Origin: Planctomycetota bacterium
Lineage (GTDB): Bacteria > Planctomycetota > SZUA-567 > H5-PLA8
Length of the DNA: 64,000 nt
Direction: 5' to 3'
Assembly (NCBI GenBank): GCA_015075375.1
Contig: JABTUM010000001.1
Coordinates: 1,173,201-1,237,200 of the forward strand
Shown here: in pieces, positions 49,748 to 58,340 of the stretch
How positions within the stretch are numbered: position 1 is the first letter of the stretch
How the letters are laid out: each line of letters begins with the position of its first letter
Program-made: the position numbers and the translations under genes
Notes under the pieces: model-generated
Told to the model about the DNA's origin: nothing
The model's database searches: none
Seen by the model: the letters and a program-made list of their open reading frames with translations, nothing else

Positions 49748-51796
49748 TTAACGCCGGCCCAACCCCGGACGCGGCGGCGGCGCTCCTGCGGCCGGCTTGG
49801 CGCCCGCGGCCGGCGCCGCGCCCGCCGCGGGTTTGGCCGCGGGCGGTTCGGCCTTCGGCGCCCACTTCATGAACTTCTGCTTGTTCCCGGCGCGCTTGTA
49901 GGCTTCGGAGCCGTCGATCAGGTCTTGCTCGGCCAGCGCCATCAGGCTGTCGTCCATCAGCACCATGCCCAGGTTCTTACCGAGCTGCATCGCGTTAACC
50001 AGCCCCGCGGTATTCGCTTCGCGGATGATGTTGCCCACCGCCACGTTGTTAAACAGGAGTTCGCACGCCGCCACGCGGCCTTGGCCGTCTTTGCGCGGAA
50101 TCAACTGCTGGCTGATGATCCCTCTAAGAGATTCCGAAACCATCATGCGAATCTGCTGCTGCTCTTCCGGCGGGAAGCTGTCCAGCACCTTGTCGATCGT
50201 CTTCGCCGCGTCCTGCGTCGGCAGCGAGGCGAAGACCAAGTGCCCGGTCTCGGCCGCGTTGATCGCCATGCTCGTCGTCTCGTAGTCGCGCAGTTCGCCG
50301 ATCATGATGATGTCGGGATCTTCGCGCAGCGCCGCCTTAAGCGCCGCCGCAAAGCTGGCCGTATGCGGGCCGACTTCGCGCTGCGTGACTTGGCACTGTT
50401 TGCCTTCCAACAGGTATTCGATCGGCGCTTCCACCGTGATGATGTGGTCCGGGCGGTTCGCGTTTACCAGGTCCACCAAGCTGATCATCGTGGTTGTCTT
50501 GCCGTGCCCCGAAGGACCGGTGACCAGGACCAAACCCTGCGCGAATTCGGTCAGGCGTTTCACGCCCGGCGGCAACCCCAAGGCCTCGATGGGCTGAATG
50601 GTCTCGCCGATGATGCGGCAGACCAGCCCGTCGCCGGTCCGGTCGCGAAAGACGTTGGTGCGGAAGCGCCCCGCATGCGGGAAGGCGTAACAGAAATCCA
50701 GGTCGCCCGTTCGGTCGAAGTAGGCCCATTGTTCTGGCGTCAGCGCCATGCGGATCAGCGCCTGCGTCTGCGCCGGCGTCATCGCGGGCATGCCTTCCTG
50801 CATCAACTGCAGCTTCCCGTGAATCCGGATCATCGGCGGGATGTTGACCGCGAGGTGGAAGTCGCTGGCTCCCATCGCGCGCGCGGCTTTCAGATAGGCC
50901 TGGATGCCGCTGGGCGAAGGATCTTCCGGCGCGATCCCGCCCGGCCATCCTTCCGGAATGATCGCCTCCGCCGGACCGCCGTGGGAATCGTGGCCCCCGC
51001 CGTGGCTGTCGTGCTCCGGAGCAGGCGGTGGCGCGATCGACGCGGGTGCGGGTGCGGCAGGAGCCGGTACCTGCAACGCAGCCGGCGCGGGAGCCTGCGC
51101 GGCGGCAGGCGCGGGCGCGGGAACGGGCTCCGGAGGTGGAGCGTTCCCCGGACGAAGCTGCAAACGCACCGGCGATGGAGCCCCCGCGCGCGGTGGAGCG
51201 GCGGCAGGTGCGGCCGGAGCAGGCTGTGCGGACGGAGGCATCGCGGGCGCTCCGGGCGCTCCGAGCTTCAAATTCAAGCGCGGCGGAAGCACCGGCCGCG
51301 GAGGCGCGCCCGCTGGCGGCGCGGCCACCGGAGCAGGCGCGCCGGGCGCGCCTAACGAAACGGGAGCCGGAGCGCCCGGACGGGCGCCCAGCGTGACAGG
51401 TCTTGGCGGCAAGGCCACCGGAGCCGGCGGCGATGCGGCCGCGGGCGGACGAGCCGGCGCCGGAGCGTCGAATTCCCGCGACGGCGGGCGCGGACCCTTG
51501 CGCAGCGTGCTGCCCGGACGCGAAAGGCCGGCCGCCGGAGTCGTACGCATTACCTGACCCTGTTCGGCGGCCGTGTCGCCCGGCATATGCCGTACGTGCC
51601 CACCGCCCGGCACCGAATGCTCCAACTCAGCCAGCACTTCCACCGGGATCACACGCTCGGCCACCAGCAGGTCGAAGAGCGTAAAGCTGGGATCTTCGGC
51701 GATGCGCACGTAGTACTGTTCCAGCGCCGCCTTGTCGAGCAGTCCGCGGGCGAGAACCAGCTTCTCGGTCTCGATATCGTTCAAGCGCAGGGCCAC
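49748..51796 (-). CDS. PilT-type ATPase with long Pro/Ala linker and altered His box
   Basis: A 682-residue protein. It starts with GTG at 51796 (AAGGAG seven bases upstream) and a small helical domain (LVLARGLLDKAALEQYYVRI, LFDLLVAERVIPVEVLAELE) like those preceding kinases and GspE-type ATPases. About 230 residues of Pro/Ala/Gly-rich linker follow (about 70-300), then a PilT core: SDFHLAVNIPPMIRIHG, Walker A GPSGHGKTT (near 428), HIITVEAPIEY, IIMIGELRD. The His box reads FASLPTQDAAKTID, with Pro where PilT has His. The C-terminus is another Pro/Ala tail. Role uncertain. Confidence 0.85.
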   Translation of the reverse strand: MALRLNDIETEKLVLARGLLDKAALEQYYVRIAEDPSFTLFDLLVAERVIPVEVLAELEHSVPGGGHVRHMPGDTAAEQGQVMRTTPAAGLSRPGSTLRKGPRPPSREFDAPAPARPPAAASPPAPVALPPRPVTLGARPGAPAPVSLGAPGAPAPVAAPPAGAPPRPVLPPRLNLKLGAPGAPAMPPSAQPAPAAPAAAPPRAGAPSPVRLQLRPGNAPPPEPVPAPAPAAAQAPAPAALQVPAPAAPAPASIAPPPAPEHDSHGGGHDSHGGPAEAIIPEGWPGGIAPEDPSPSGIQAYLKAARAMGASDFHLAVNIPPMIRIHGKLQLMQEGMPAMTPAQTQALIRMALTPEQWAYFDRTGDLDFCYAFPHAGRFRTNVFRDRTGDGLVCRIIGETIQPIEALGLPPGVKRLTEFAQGLVLVTGPSGHGKTTTMISLVDLVNANRPDHIITVEAPIEYLLEGKQCQVTQREVGPHTASFAAALKAALREDPDIIMIGELRDYETTSMAINAAETGHLVFASLPTQDAAKTIDKVLDSFPPEEQQQIRMMVSESLRGIISQQLIPRKDGQGRVAACELLFNNVAVGNIIREANTAGLVNAMQLGKNLGMVLMDDSLMALAEQDLIDGSEAYKRAGNKQKFMKWAPKAEPPAAKPAAGAAPAAGAKPAAGAPPPRPGLGRR

Positions 51797-51999
51797 GGTC
51801 CGTCTCCTTGCCGCACGCAGAAGGTGAATCCTGAATCTAAACAACACGCCCAGCGCATGCAACGCAGCGCACGCGTGCGTGGGGAGAAAGAACCGAGTTT
51901 AAAGCAAAATAGAAGAATAAACCGGGCAGGCGGCCGCCTTTGCCGGACTTTCGGCAAAGCACCTGTGGACCTAGCAGAAAGAGGTATCGAAGCCAGACC

Positions 52000-52686
52000 C
52001 TAGTCCCGGCTGCGACCGCTCAAAATGGAGAGCAGGTACAGGAACAGATTCACGATATCGAGGTACAGGTTCAGTACCGCGCCGACCACGTTGTTGTCCT
52101 GGAAGTACTGCCGCGTCACCTGGCTGGTATCGTACAGAATCCAGCCGCTGAAAATCAACGCGCCGGCCCAGGAATACCAGTAGTACAGGTTGGGGCTGGG
52201 AAAGAAGAAGAATGCGATGCTGGTGATGATCAGCCCCAGCGTCGCCATCCACAGAAAGCCGCCCATCCACGAGAAGTCCTTACCCGTGAAGCGCACGTAC
52301 GCGGTCAGCCCCACGAAGATCGTTGCCGTCAGGCCCAAGGCATAGGTCAGCGTCTCCAAGCCGAGCGCCGAAGAGACGTACGCGTTGATTAAAGGCCCCA
52401 GGGAGATGCCGATCAGGGTGACGAACGCCCAGAGGAACGCCCAGCCGAAGATCCCCTTCAACCTCACGAAGATCGAGAGAATGACCATGCCGAGCGTGAT
52501 AAACCCGGCCACCTTGGCGAAGGGACGCATGGTGTCTATATTCGCTACCGTGAAACCACAAGCCAGTGTGGTCACGATCAGACTCAACGCCAAGGTCCCG
52601 TAGACCTTGGTCACGAAAGCGGCCTTCGCATCATCCAACGCCGCAAAGCGCTGGTCGAAGTTCAGGTCGAAGGCTTGAAGAGCCAT
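52000..52686 (-). CDS. BAX inhibitor-1 (BI-1/YccA) family membrane protein
   Basis: A 228-residue protein with seven hydrophobic helices, typical of the TMBIM/BI-1 family (YccA, YbhL in E. coli). Features are FVTKVYGTLALSLIVTTLACG near the first helix, GLETLTYALGLTATIFVGLTAYV, WYSWAGALIFSGWILYDTSQV and VVGAVLNLYLDIVNLFLYLLSIL with the conserved Asp-containing end. Family members act as calcium-leak channels or modulate FtsH proteolysis; which applies here is unknown. AGAGG lies before the ATG. It is divergent from the zinc peptidase gene. Confidence 0.93.
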   Translation of the reverse strand: MALQAFDLNFDQRFAALDDAKAAFVTKVYGTLALSLIVTTLACGFTVANIDTMRPFAKVAGFITLGMVILSIFVRLKGIFGWAFLWAFVTLIGISLGPLINAYVSSALGLETLTYALGLTATIFVGLTAYVRFTGKDFSWMGGFLWMATLGLIITSIAFFFFPSPNLYYWYSWAGALIFSGWILYDTSQVTRQYFQDNNVVGAVLNLYLDIVNLFLYLLSILSGRSRD

Positions 52687-52834
52687 GGGCTTAACCTCTT
52701 TATAGGAACCCTGAAAATTCGCACAGGGAGCGTTTAACCGGAATACTTACCTCGGCGTATCCTAGTTCATCCGCGCGATCCGGCAACTCTTTTGGCAAAC
52801 GGACCTTAAATCAACCCCCTAGGCCCTCGATTAG

Positions 52835-52863
52835 TTGAAGGAATGAGCCCGTTTCCGTATCCT
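52835..52863 (+). promoter_or_regulatory. Candidate promoter of the membrane zinc peptidase gene
   Basis: TTGAAG (52835-52840), 17-base spacer, TATCCT (52858-52863). Predicted transcription start near 52870, just before the hairpin at 52875-52907. Confidence 0.4.
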
Positions 52864-52874
52864 ATTGATAGAGC

Positions 52875-52907
52875 AGCTTTGCGCCACTTGGGCGCATGAG
52901 CAAAGCT
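52875..52907 (+). promoter_or_regulatory. 5' leader hairpin
   Basis: AGCTTTGC (52875-52882) pairs with GCAAAGCT (52900-52907); the overlapping GCGCC/GGCGC could pair instead inside. It lies 6 bases before the AAGGAG region of the next gene and right after the predicted transcription start, so it could protect the mRNA end or modulate translation. Confidence 0.5.
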
Positions 52908-52926
52908 TCTCCTTAAGGAGACAATT

Positions 52927-53664
52927 GTGGCCACGTTGGGATTCTTCATCGGATTGGACCCCCATTACCTCATCTTTGTGGGCTTGCCGCTGCTGGTCAT
53001 TACCGTCGGCGCCCAGCTCATGGTGAAAGCCGCATACTCAAAGTGGTCTAGGGTGGCGAACACCAAGGGTATTACCGGGGCAGAAGCCGCCTACGTCATC
53101 TTGCGTTCGGCAGGTGTGAACGATGTCAAAATTGAGCAGGTTGATGGGTTCTTAAGCGACCACTATTCGCCCAGCGAAAAGGTGCTGCGCCTTTCGCCGG
53201 AAAACTACCAAGGCCACTCCATTGCCGCCGTAGGCGTTGCGGCGCACGAAGCCGGGCACGCGATCCAGCACGCAAACCACTATGCGCCGCTGGTACTCCG
53301 CAATGTTGCGGTGCCTGCCGCGGGCATCGGCTCGCACTTGGGCTATTTCGCCCTGATGATCGGCGTGTTCATGTCCTATCAAGGTGCTCCCGCGCTGAAC
53401 ACCTTCACGCTTCTGGGTGTGATTGGCTTGGCGGCCGTGGCGTTGTTCCAGATCGTGAATCTACCCGTCGAATTCGATGCCAGCCGCAGGGCGCTGCAGT
53501 ACCTGCCGGAGATCGGCATCTTGAGCCAAGAAGAGAACGCCGGAGCTCGTTCGGTGCTTACCGCAGCAGCATTGACCTACGTCGCCGGCACCATCGCCGC
53601 GATCTGGACGCTGCTTTACTGGCTCCTGCGCCTGGGGGTCATTGGTGGCAGCCGGGACGATTAA
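52927..53664 (+). CDS. Membrane zinc metallopeptidase (YugP/Zn_peptidase_2 family)
   Basis: A 245-residue membrane protein with the zinc motif HEAGHAIQ (107-114), preceded by DHYSPSEKVLRLSPENYQGHSIAAVGVAAHE, the family signature region. Membrane helices flank it (HYLIFVGLPLLVITVGAQLMV, LGYFALMIGVFMSY, LLGVIGLAAVALFQIVNLPVEFDAS, AALTYVAGTIAAIWTLLYWLL). The NLPVEFDASRRAL segment carries the likely third ligand Glu. It starts with GTG, six bases after AAGGAG. The family has no firm physiological role. A strong terminator follows. Confidence 0.93.
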   Translation: MATLGFFIGLDPHYLIFVGLPLLVITVGAQLMVKAAYSKWSRVANTKGITGAEAAYVILRSAGVNDVKIEQVDGFLSDHYSPSEKVLRLSPENYQGHSIAAVGVAAHEAGHAIQHANHYAPLVLRNVAVPAAGIGSHLGYFALMIGVFMSYQGAPALNTFTLLGVIGLAAVALFQIVNLPVEFDASRRALQYLPEIGILSQEENAGARSVLTAAALTYVAGTIAAIWTLLYWLLRLGVIGGSRDD

Positions 53665-53703
53665 CCGGGTCTGAACCGTACCGACTTAAGCTTCGAACGA
53701 AAA

Positions 53704-53733
53704 GGGCCGGCCAGCGCCGGCCCTTTTTTATTT
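53704..53733 (+). terminator. Intrinsic terminator of the zinc peptidase gene
   Basis: GGGCCGGC (53704-53711), loop CAGC, GCCGGCCC (53716-53723), then six T residues and ATTTT. Confidence 0.95.
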
Positions 53734-53767
53734 TACCTTCCCGCCCGCCGCTCTAGCGTAACGCTCC

Positions 53768-54886
53768 ATGCACGCGCTCACGATCACCGGACCCGGCCGC
53801 ATGGAGCGCCGCGAGGTCCCGCCTCCGGCGCTTCCCCCTGGGGAATGCCGCATCGCAGTGCGCTTGGCCGGCATCTGCCGGACCGATCTGGAACTCGCCA
53901 AGGGCTACATGGGGTTCACCGGGATACCCGGTCACGAGTTCGTCGGCACGGTGCTCGAAGGCCCGGAAAACCTCCAGGGCCGCCGCGTGGTCGGCGAGAT
54001 CAACGTGCCGCGCGATCTCCGCCGCTTTTCGACGCCCGGTTACGACGCGCGCCACGAGCCCGAACGGACGGTCCTGGGCATTCTCCACCGCCCCGGCGCC
54101 TTCGCCGAACAGCTCACCCTCCCGCCCGAATGCCTCTACGCCGTGCCCGATTCGATCCACGACGAAGAAGCCGTCTTCGTCGAACCGCTCGCCGCGGCGC
54201 TGCAGATTCTCGAACAAATCCACGTACCACCGGGCGAGAAGGCCTTGGTGATCGGCGACGGCAAGCTGGGCCTGCTGATCGCGCAAGTCCTGGCGCGCCA
54301 CGGCTGCCGGACCTTTCTGCATGGACATCACGAGAAGAAACTGGCCCTCGCGAGGCGGTGGGGGGTCAACACGAATATTAGTTGGGCCACCATAGAGCAC
54401 ACAACCGAAGAGCCAACCTTGGTGGACTCAGACGATCCAGAGGATCAGGAAATTCTGAGAGGCTTGATGGAACTCGCTGAGGAAGAAGAAGCCTTTCACG
54501 ACCGCGAACGCGCGGCCGGACGCGATCCGCACCGCATTCATCCCAGCGATAAGTTCCCCCTCGTCGTCGAAGCCACCGGTTCTCCGGCGGGATTCGCAAG
54601 CGCATTGGCTTGGGTGCAGCCGCGCGGAACGATCGTGCTCAAGAGCACCTACGCGCCCGAGGCGCTCCCGGCGCTGGATGCCGCCAAGATCGTGGTAGAT
54701 GAAGTTCGGATCGTCGGAAGCCGCTGCGGGCGCTTCGCGCCGGCGCTGCGCCTTCTCGCCCAAGGCGCCGTGGATGTCCGCGCGCTGATCGATCATCGGG
54801 TGAGCTTCGAGCGCGTCGTGGAAGGCTTCGAACTCGCGGCGCGCAAAGGCGTGCTGAAGGTACTCGTCCAGTTCCCCGCGCCTTAG
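53768..54886 (+). CDS. Zinc-type alcohol dehydrogenase family protein lacking the structural zinc site
   Basis: A 372-residue medium-chain dehydrogenase. Catalytic-site residues are present: Cys37 in AGICRTD, His56-Glu57 in GHEFVG and FVEPLAAAL. The NAD-binding loop is GDGKLGLL. The lobe that normally holds four structural-zinc cysteines (residues about 79-100, PRDLRRFSTPGYDARHEPER) keeps the length but has no Cys. Residues 204-261 are an acidic insertion (SDDPEDQEILRGLMELAEEEEAF) within the nucleotide-binding half, with less GC-rich codons. There is no clear ribosome site, and a terminator lies just upstream. The substrate is unknown. Confidence 0.87.
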   Translation: MHALTITGPGRMERREVPPPALPPGECRIAVRLAGICRTDLELAKGYMGFTGIPGHEFVGTVLEGPENLQGRRVVGEINVPRDLRRFSTPGYDARHEPERTVLGILHRPGAFAEQLTLPPECLYAVPDSIHDEEAVFVEPLAAALQILEQIHVPPGEKALVIGDGKLGLLIAQVLARHGCRTFLHGHHEKKLALARRWGVNTNISWATIEHTTEEPTLVDSDDPEDQEILRGLMELAEEEEAFHDRERAAGRDPHRIHPSDKFPLVVEATGSPAGFASALAWVQPRGTIVLKSTYAPEALPALDAAKIVVDEVRIVGSRCGRFAPALRLLAQGAVDVRALIDHRVSFERVVEGFELAARKGVLKVLVQFPAP

Positions 54887-54895
54887 CCTAAGCCC

Positions 54896-54937
54896 AAAAA
54901 CGAACCCGGCCGGGGCTTCGTCAGCCGCCGGCCGGGT
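54896..54937 (-). terminator. Probable minus-strand terminator
   Basis: On the minus strand ACCCGGCCGG (54937-54928) pairs with CCGGCCGGGT (54913-54904), loop of 14 bases, then TCG and TTTTT (54900-54896). It serves the gene ending at 54972 and may also stop the convergent dehydrogenase transcript. Confidence 0.7.
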
Positions 54938-54971
54938 CCGCTCCGCGGGGAGCAGCGAGCGCGGATTCGTC

Positions 54972-55781
54972 TTAGCGCTTTTCGAAGGCGTAGTGGTTGT
55001 TCCGGTCCCAGCCGTCGCGTTCGTTACGATCGTTGCGTTCGCTGTCACGGCCGAAGCGGTCGTTGTCGCGGCCGTCGCGATCGAAGCGGTCGTCGTTGCG
55101 GCCATCGCGGTCGAAGACCGGATGGTTGCCCGTCTGGCCCACGGCGCGACCCGGCAGATCGATGCGGCCGTGCGGCAGGTTGTACACCGGCACTTCTTCC
55201 CAGCGCCCTTCGCGGACCGTGATCCGGACCTGCCCGAAGATACCGTTCACGTACTTGTACTCGGCCGGAATCCACCGGCGTTCGTAGCGCACCGGCGTAC
55301 CCGCATGCGGGGGCAGGTTCGGATGGTTATGCACATGGCCGGGCGCGGGCAGCGTGTGGATCGGACCCTGAGGGGCGCAGTAGGCCAGCCAATCGACCCG
55401 GTCGCCGCGAACGTTCGGCGGCATCAGGCCCAGAAGCGACTCGCACGGACGGTCCTTCTGGGTCGGCCGCAAGACCAGCCGGTCCCGGTTCGCGTCGTAG
55501 GCAAAGTGCCGGAAGTCCTCGCCGGCGTAGAGCGCCAATTCTTCGTCGCTGGCGCGCCATTCGCCAACCACCGTTCGTCCGCCCGGGCCGGTCAGCGTAA
55601 AGGTACGGTCGCGGCGGAAGTCCAGCTTGAAGGATCGTCCGTTTACGGTGGGCAACTGCCAGACGTTCTCGATCAGACGAGCTTTTTCGCCGTCCGCCCG
55701 GGCCTCGCCGGCGCCGATGAACAAGCCCGCCGTGAGCAGCACGGCCAGGTAAGCCAGGTGGTGATGAGCGTGGGTCTTCAT
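54972..55781 (-). CDS. Exported protein with C-terminal RDGR/DR repeats
   Basis: A 269-residue protein. The signal peptide is HLAYLAVLLTAGLFIGAGEARAD. Residues about 32-120 form a compact beta domain (FKLDFRRDRTFTLTGPGGRTVVGEWRASDEELALYAG, the kind seen in small lipocalin-like stress proteins), then a Pro/His-rich stretch and VRYERRWIPAEYKYVNGIFGQVRITVREGRWEEVPVY. The last 45 residues repeat units like DRDGRNDDRF, highly charged and probably disordered. AAGGAG lies eight bases before the ATG. A terminator follows. Function unknown. Confidence 0.8.
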   Translation of the reverse strand: MKTHAHHHLAYLAVLLTAGLFIGAGEARADGEKARLIENVWQLPTVNGRSFKLDFRRDRTFTLTGPGGRTVVGEWRASDEELALYAGEDFRHFAYDANRDRLVLRPTQKDRPCESLLGLMPPNVRGDRVDWLAYCAPQGPIHTLPAPGHVHNHPNLPPHAGTPVRYERRWIPAEYKYVNGIFGQVRITVREGRWEEVPVYNLPHGRIDLPGRAVGQTGNHPVFDRDGRNDDRFDRDGRDNDRFGRDSERNDRNERDGWDRNNHYAFEKR

Positions 55782-55930
55782 CTTCGTGTCTCCTTTTCCT
55801 TGGGTTCGCTCTCATCCGCTACGTGTACGTATCAACTTCATCCGCACATGGAACGCCGGAACGCCCAAGGCTATTCAGCCAAATTCGCGCACGATCTTAT
55901 AAATTACAGTATTGAAATAGGTTAGGGCAC

Positions 55931-56746
55931 TTAGGCCGAAAGGCCTTCGGCGCTCAAGGGTACGATGTCGATCAGCTTCACCCGCATGCCGACCTTGATC
56001 ACCTTTCCCGCTTCCTGCTTGCCGATGCGGGTATTCACCGCCAGCCGGTAGAAATGGTCGAAGCGGGATTTGGCGGCAAAGGGCGGGAGCGACTTCTCGC
56101 GCCGCTCGACGAATACCTTTTGGAACTCCTGGTGCTGCTCGCCCGTGAACGGATCGCGCGTGGGAACCACGCAGCGCGCGCACGGCTTGATCCCTTCCAC
56201 GCGCACATCGCCGATGGTGAATCGGACGACGTAGCCCGCATCGCCGAAGAGCCGGTCTTCCCAGAACGGCAGCGCGCCGCCCAGTTCCAGATTGGGCCGG
56301 AAGCGCAGGCGCAGGTTCTCATCGTCGAGCCCCTCGTACCAGCTCGCGACTTCCTTCAGCGTCTCGCGGCCCAAGATCGTCGGGCCGTGCGCCTCGGTAT
56401 CGTCCGGAAAGCCGCCGTCCGATTTCTGCTGCAAGCGCACCCGCAAGCCGAAAAACTTGCTCAGCCACTCCTCGGCTTGTGGGCGCTGGTCTTCCAGATG
56501 GAAGACCGGCATCTCTTCGGTGTCCGCCGACTGGAACGCGACCAACCCCGTCTCGGGATAGGTATGTGCGCGCAGCCGGTGAATCTTGGGCTGGCGCTTC
56601 CCGTTCAGGAAATTGCCCTGATCGTCCACCAGCGCGAACTCGCGGTCGAAGTCCAGGCTTCCGCTGGGCAGAATCTTCGCCTCGCGGACCGAGACCGGGT
56701 CCAGCGCCTTGATGGGATAAATGTAGATCGCGGAAATGTAAGGCAT
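55931..56746 (-). CDS. MOSC-domain protein (YcbX-like)
   Basis: A 271-residue protein with the MOSC N-terminal beta barrel (YISAIYIYPIKALDPVSVREAKI, FDREFALVDDQGNFLNGKRQPKIHRL) followed by a MOSC domain. The conserved cysteines Cys189 and Cys192 lie in GIKPCARCVVPTRDPFTGEQ, as in YcbX and the mARC molybdenum-cofactor proteins. It probably carries Moco and reduces N-hydroxylated compounds, by family. YcbX's C-terminal ferredoxin domain is missing, so an external electron donor is needed. It lies 64 bases after nuoN on the same strand. Confidence 0.9.
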   Translation of the reverse strand: MPYISAIYIYPIKALDPVSVREAKILPSGSLDFDREFALVDDQGNFLNGKRQPKIHRLRAHTYPETGLVAFQSADTEEMPVFHLEDQRPQAEEWLSKFFGLRVRLQQKSDGGFPDDTEAHGPTILGRETLKEVASWYEGLDDENLRLRFRPNLELGGALPFWEDRLFGDAGYVVRFTIGDVRVEGIKPCARCVVPTRDPFTGEQHQEFQKVFVERREKSLPPFAAKSRFDHFYRLAVNTRIGKQEAGKVIKVGMRVKLIDIVPLSAEGLSA

Positions 56747-56810
56747 GGCGCCCTTTTACCAACTCGCGCGCCCAGGGGAAAGGATAGGTTGCGTGAAAGC
56801 CGCCGCGGCC

Positions 56811-58340
56811 TCAGCGCAGCAGGAACGTCGGACCGCTCGGAAAGAGGCCCAGCAGGATGGTGGCCAGCCCCGCGCCGTAAATGAGCAGGTTGGTGGTCCA
56901 GGAGTAACGGCAGCGCGCGCCGGCGGGCGCTTCGCCGGGCTTCGTGGCCCGCACCGGATCGACATACATCGCGCGGACCACGCGCAGGTAGTACGCCATG
57001 CTCGCCACGCTCGTCAGCACGCCCAACACCGCCGGCAGCACATACCCGGCGTCCACCGCGCTCTTGAAGACCAGGAACTTTGCGAAGAAGCCCGCGAACG
57101 GCGGCAACCCGGCCAGCGAGAACATGAACATCGCCATGCACAGCGCCAGCCCCGGATGCTCCTTGGAGAGCCCCGCGAAATCCTCGAGCCGCTCCAGCCG
57201 CCGGCCGTCTTCGCGCACCAAGCCCACCACCCCGAATGCGCCCAGCGTCATCAGCGCGTACGCCAGCAGGTAGAAGACCGCGTTCTGGAGCTGGTCGGCC
57301 AGCATGATCCCGTCCGCGTTCGGACTGACCAAAAAGCCCAGCAGCAGATAACCCGTGTGCGCGATCCCCGAGTACGCCAGCATCCGCTTCACATTCTCCT
57401 GGCGCAGCGCCAGGAAATTGCCTACGGCCATCGTCAGGACCGCCGCCGCCGCGAAGAGCCACGCCCAGTCGTGTGCGTAGCGCGGCCCAAAGGTCTCGAA
57501 GGCCAGTCGGCCCAGCACCGCGAAGGCCGCGGCCTTCACGCCCGTTGCCATCAGGCCCGTGACGCCCGTGGGCGCGCCTTCGTACACATCGGGAATCCAG
57601 AAATGGAACGGCGCCGCGCCGACCTTGAAGAGCACTCCCACCAGCAGCAACGCCAGCCCGCCCCGAATCAGGAACGCCGAAGAGACCAATTGCTCCGACG
57701 GGATCAGCACCTCCGAAAGGCTCAGCTTGCCCGTCGCGCCGTAGATGAACGCGATGCCCATCATCAGGAAAGCCGTGCTGAACGCGCCCAGCACGAGGTA
57801 CTTCAACGCCGCCTCGCCGGACTTCAGATCGCGGCGCGATCCCGCCAGGATGTACGTCGAGATCGACATGATCTCCAGACTCACCAGCAGCGTCAGGAAA
57901 TCGTGCGCGAAGCCCAGCAGCATCATCCCCGCCACCGCCAGCAGGATCAGGCCGTAGTATTCGCCCGACGAGAGCGCCGAATCGTCTTCCTCGTGCGCAC
58001 TGGACAGCACCGAAAGCGCGCCGGCCAGCAGCGCCACTCCGGCGATCGCGAAGCCGAAGAGATCGATCGAGAAATGCCCGCCCAGGATCAGCGGGTTAAA
58101 CGCGCCCGCCGCCGTTTCCGCCGCACCGGAGAACCACGGCGGCGACTGCTTATAGTAGGTGGTCAGCGACAAGTAATTCTGAATCAAAGAGCCCAGCCCC
58201 AGCACGCATCCGGCCAGCGCCACCATCGGCAGCGCGTAGCGGTCCTTATGCGCGATCACCAGATCCAGGAAGACCACCACCAGCGCCGCCGCCAGCACGA
58301 CACCTACGGGTAGCAGTTCGCTCAGTTCGGACCAGTTCAC
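56811..58340 (-). CDS. nuoN: NADH-quinone oxidoreductase subunit N
   Basis: A 509-residue, 14-helix antiporter-like subunit of complex I. Signature regions are LVSLEIMSISTYILAGSRR with the helix-5 Glu, KVGAAPFHFWIPDVYEGAPTGVTGLMATGVKAAAFAVL with the key Lys residues, and KRMLAYSGIAHTGYLLLGF. Length and topology are normal. The start is a GTG overlapping the nuoM stop as GTGA, so translation is coupled. It is the last nuo gene of the cluster. Confidence 0.95.
   Translation of the reverse strand: MNWSELSELLPVGVVLAAALVVVFLDLVIAHKDRYALPMVALAGCVLGLGSLIQNYLSLTTYYKQSPPWFSGAAETAAGAFNPLILGGHFSIDLFGFAIAGVALLAGALSVLSSAHEEDDSALSSGEYYGLILLAVAGMMLLGFAHDFLTLLVSLEIMSISTYILAGSRRDLKSGEAALKYLVLGAFSTAFLMMGIAFIYGATGKLSLSEVLIPSEQLVSSAFLIRGGLALLLVGVLFKVGAAPFHFWIPDVYEGAPTGVTGLMATGVKAAAFAVLGRLAFETFGPRYAHDWAWLFAAAAVLTMAVGNFLALRQENVKRMLAYSGIAHTGYLLLGFLVSPNADGIMLADQLQNAVFYLLAYALMTLGAFGVVGLVREDGRRLERLEDFAGLSKEHPGLALCMAMFMFSLAGLPPFAGFFAKFLVFKSAVDAGYVLPAVLGVLTSVASMAYYLRVVRAMYVDPVRATKPGEAPAGARCRYSWTTNLLIYGAGLATILLGLFPSGPTFLLR

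Noticed and set aside
55782..55930. Promoter around TATAAG on the minus strand near 55900
   Set aside because: The -10-like sequence has no acceptable -35 at 16-18 bases.
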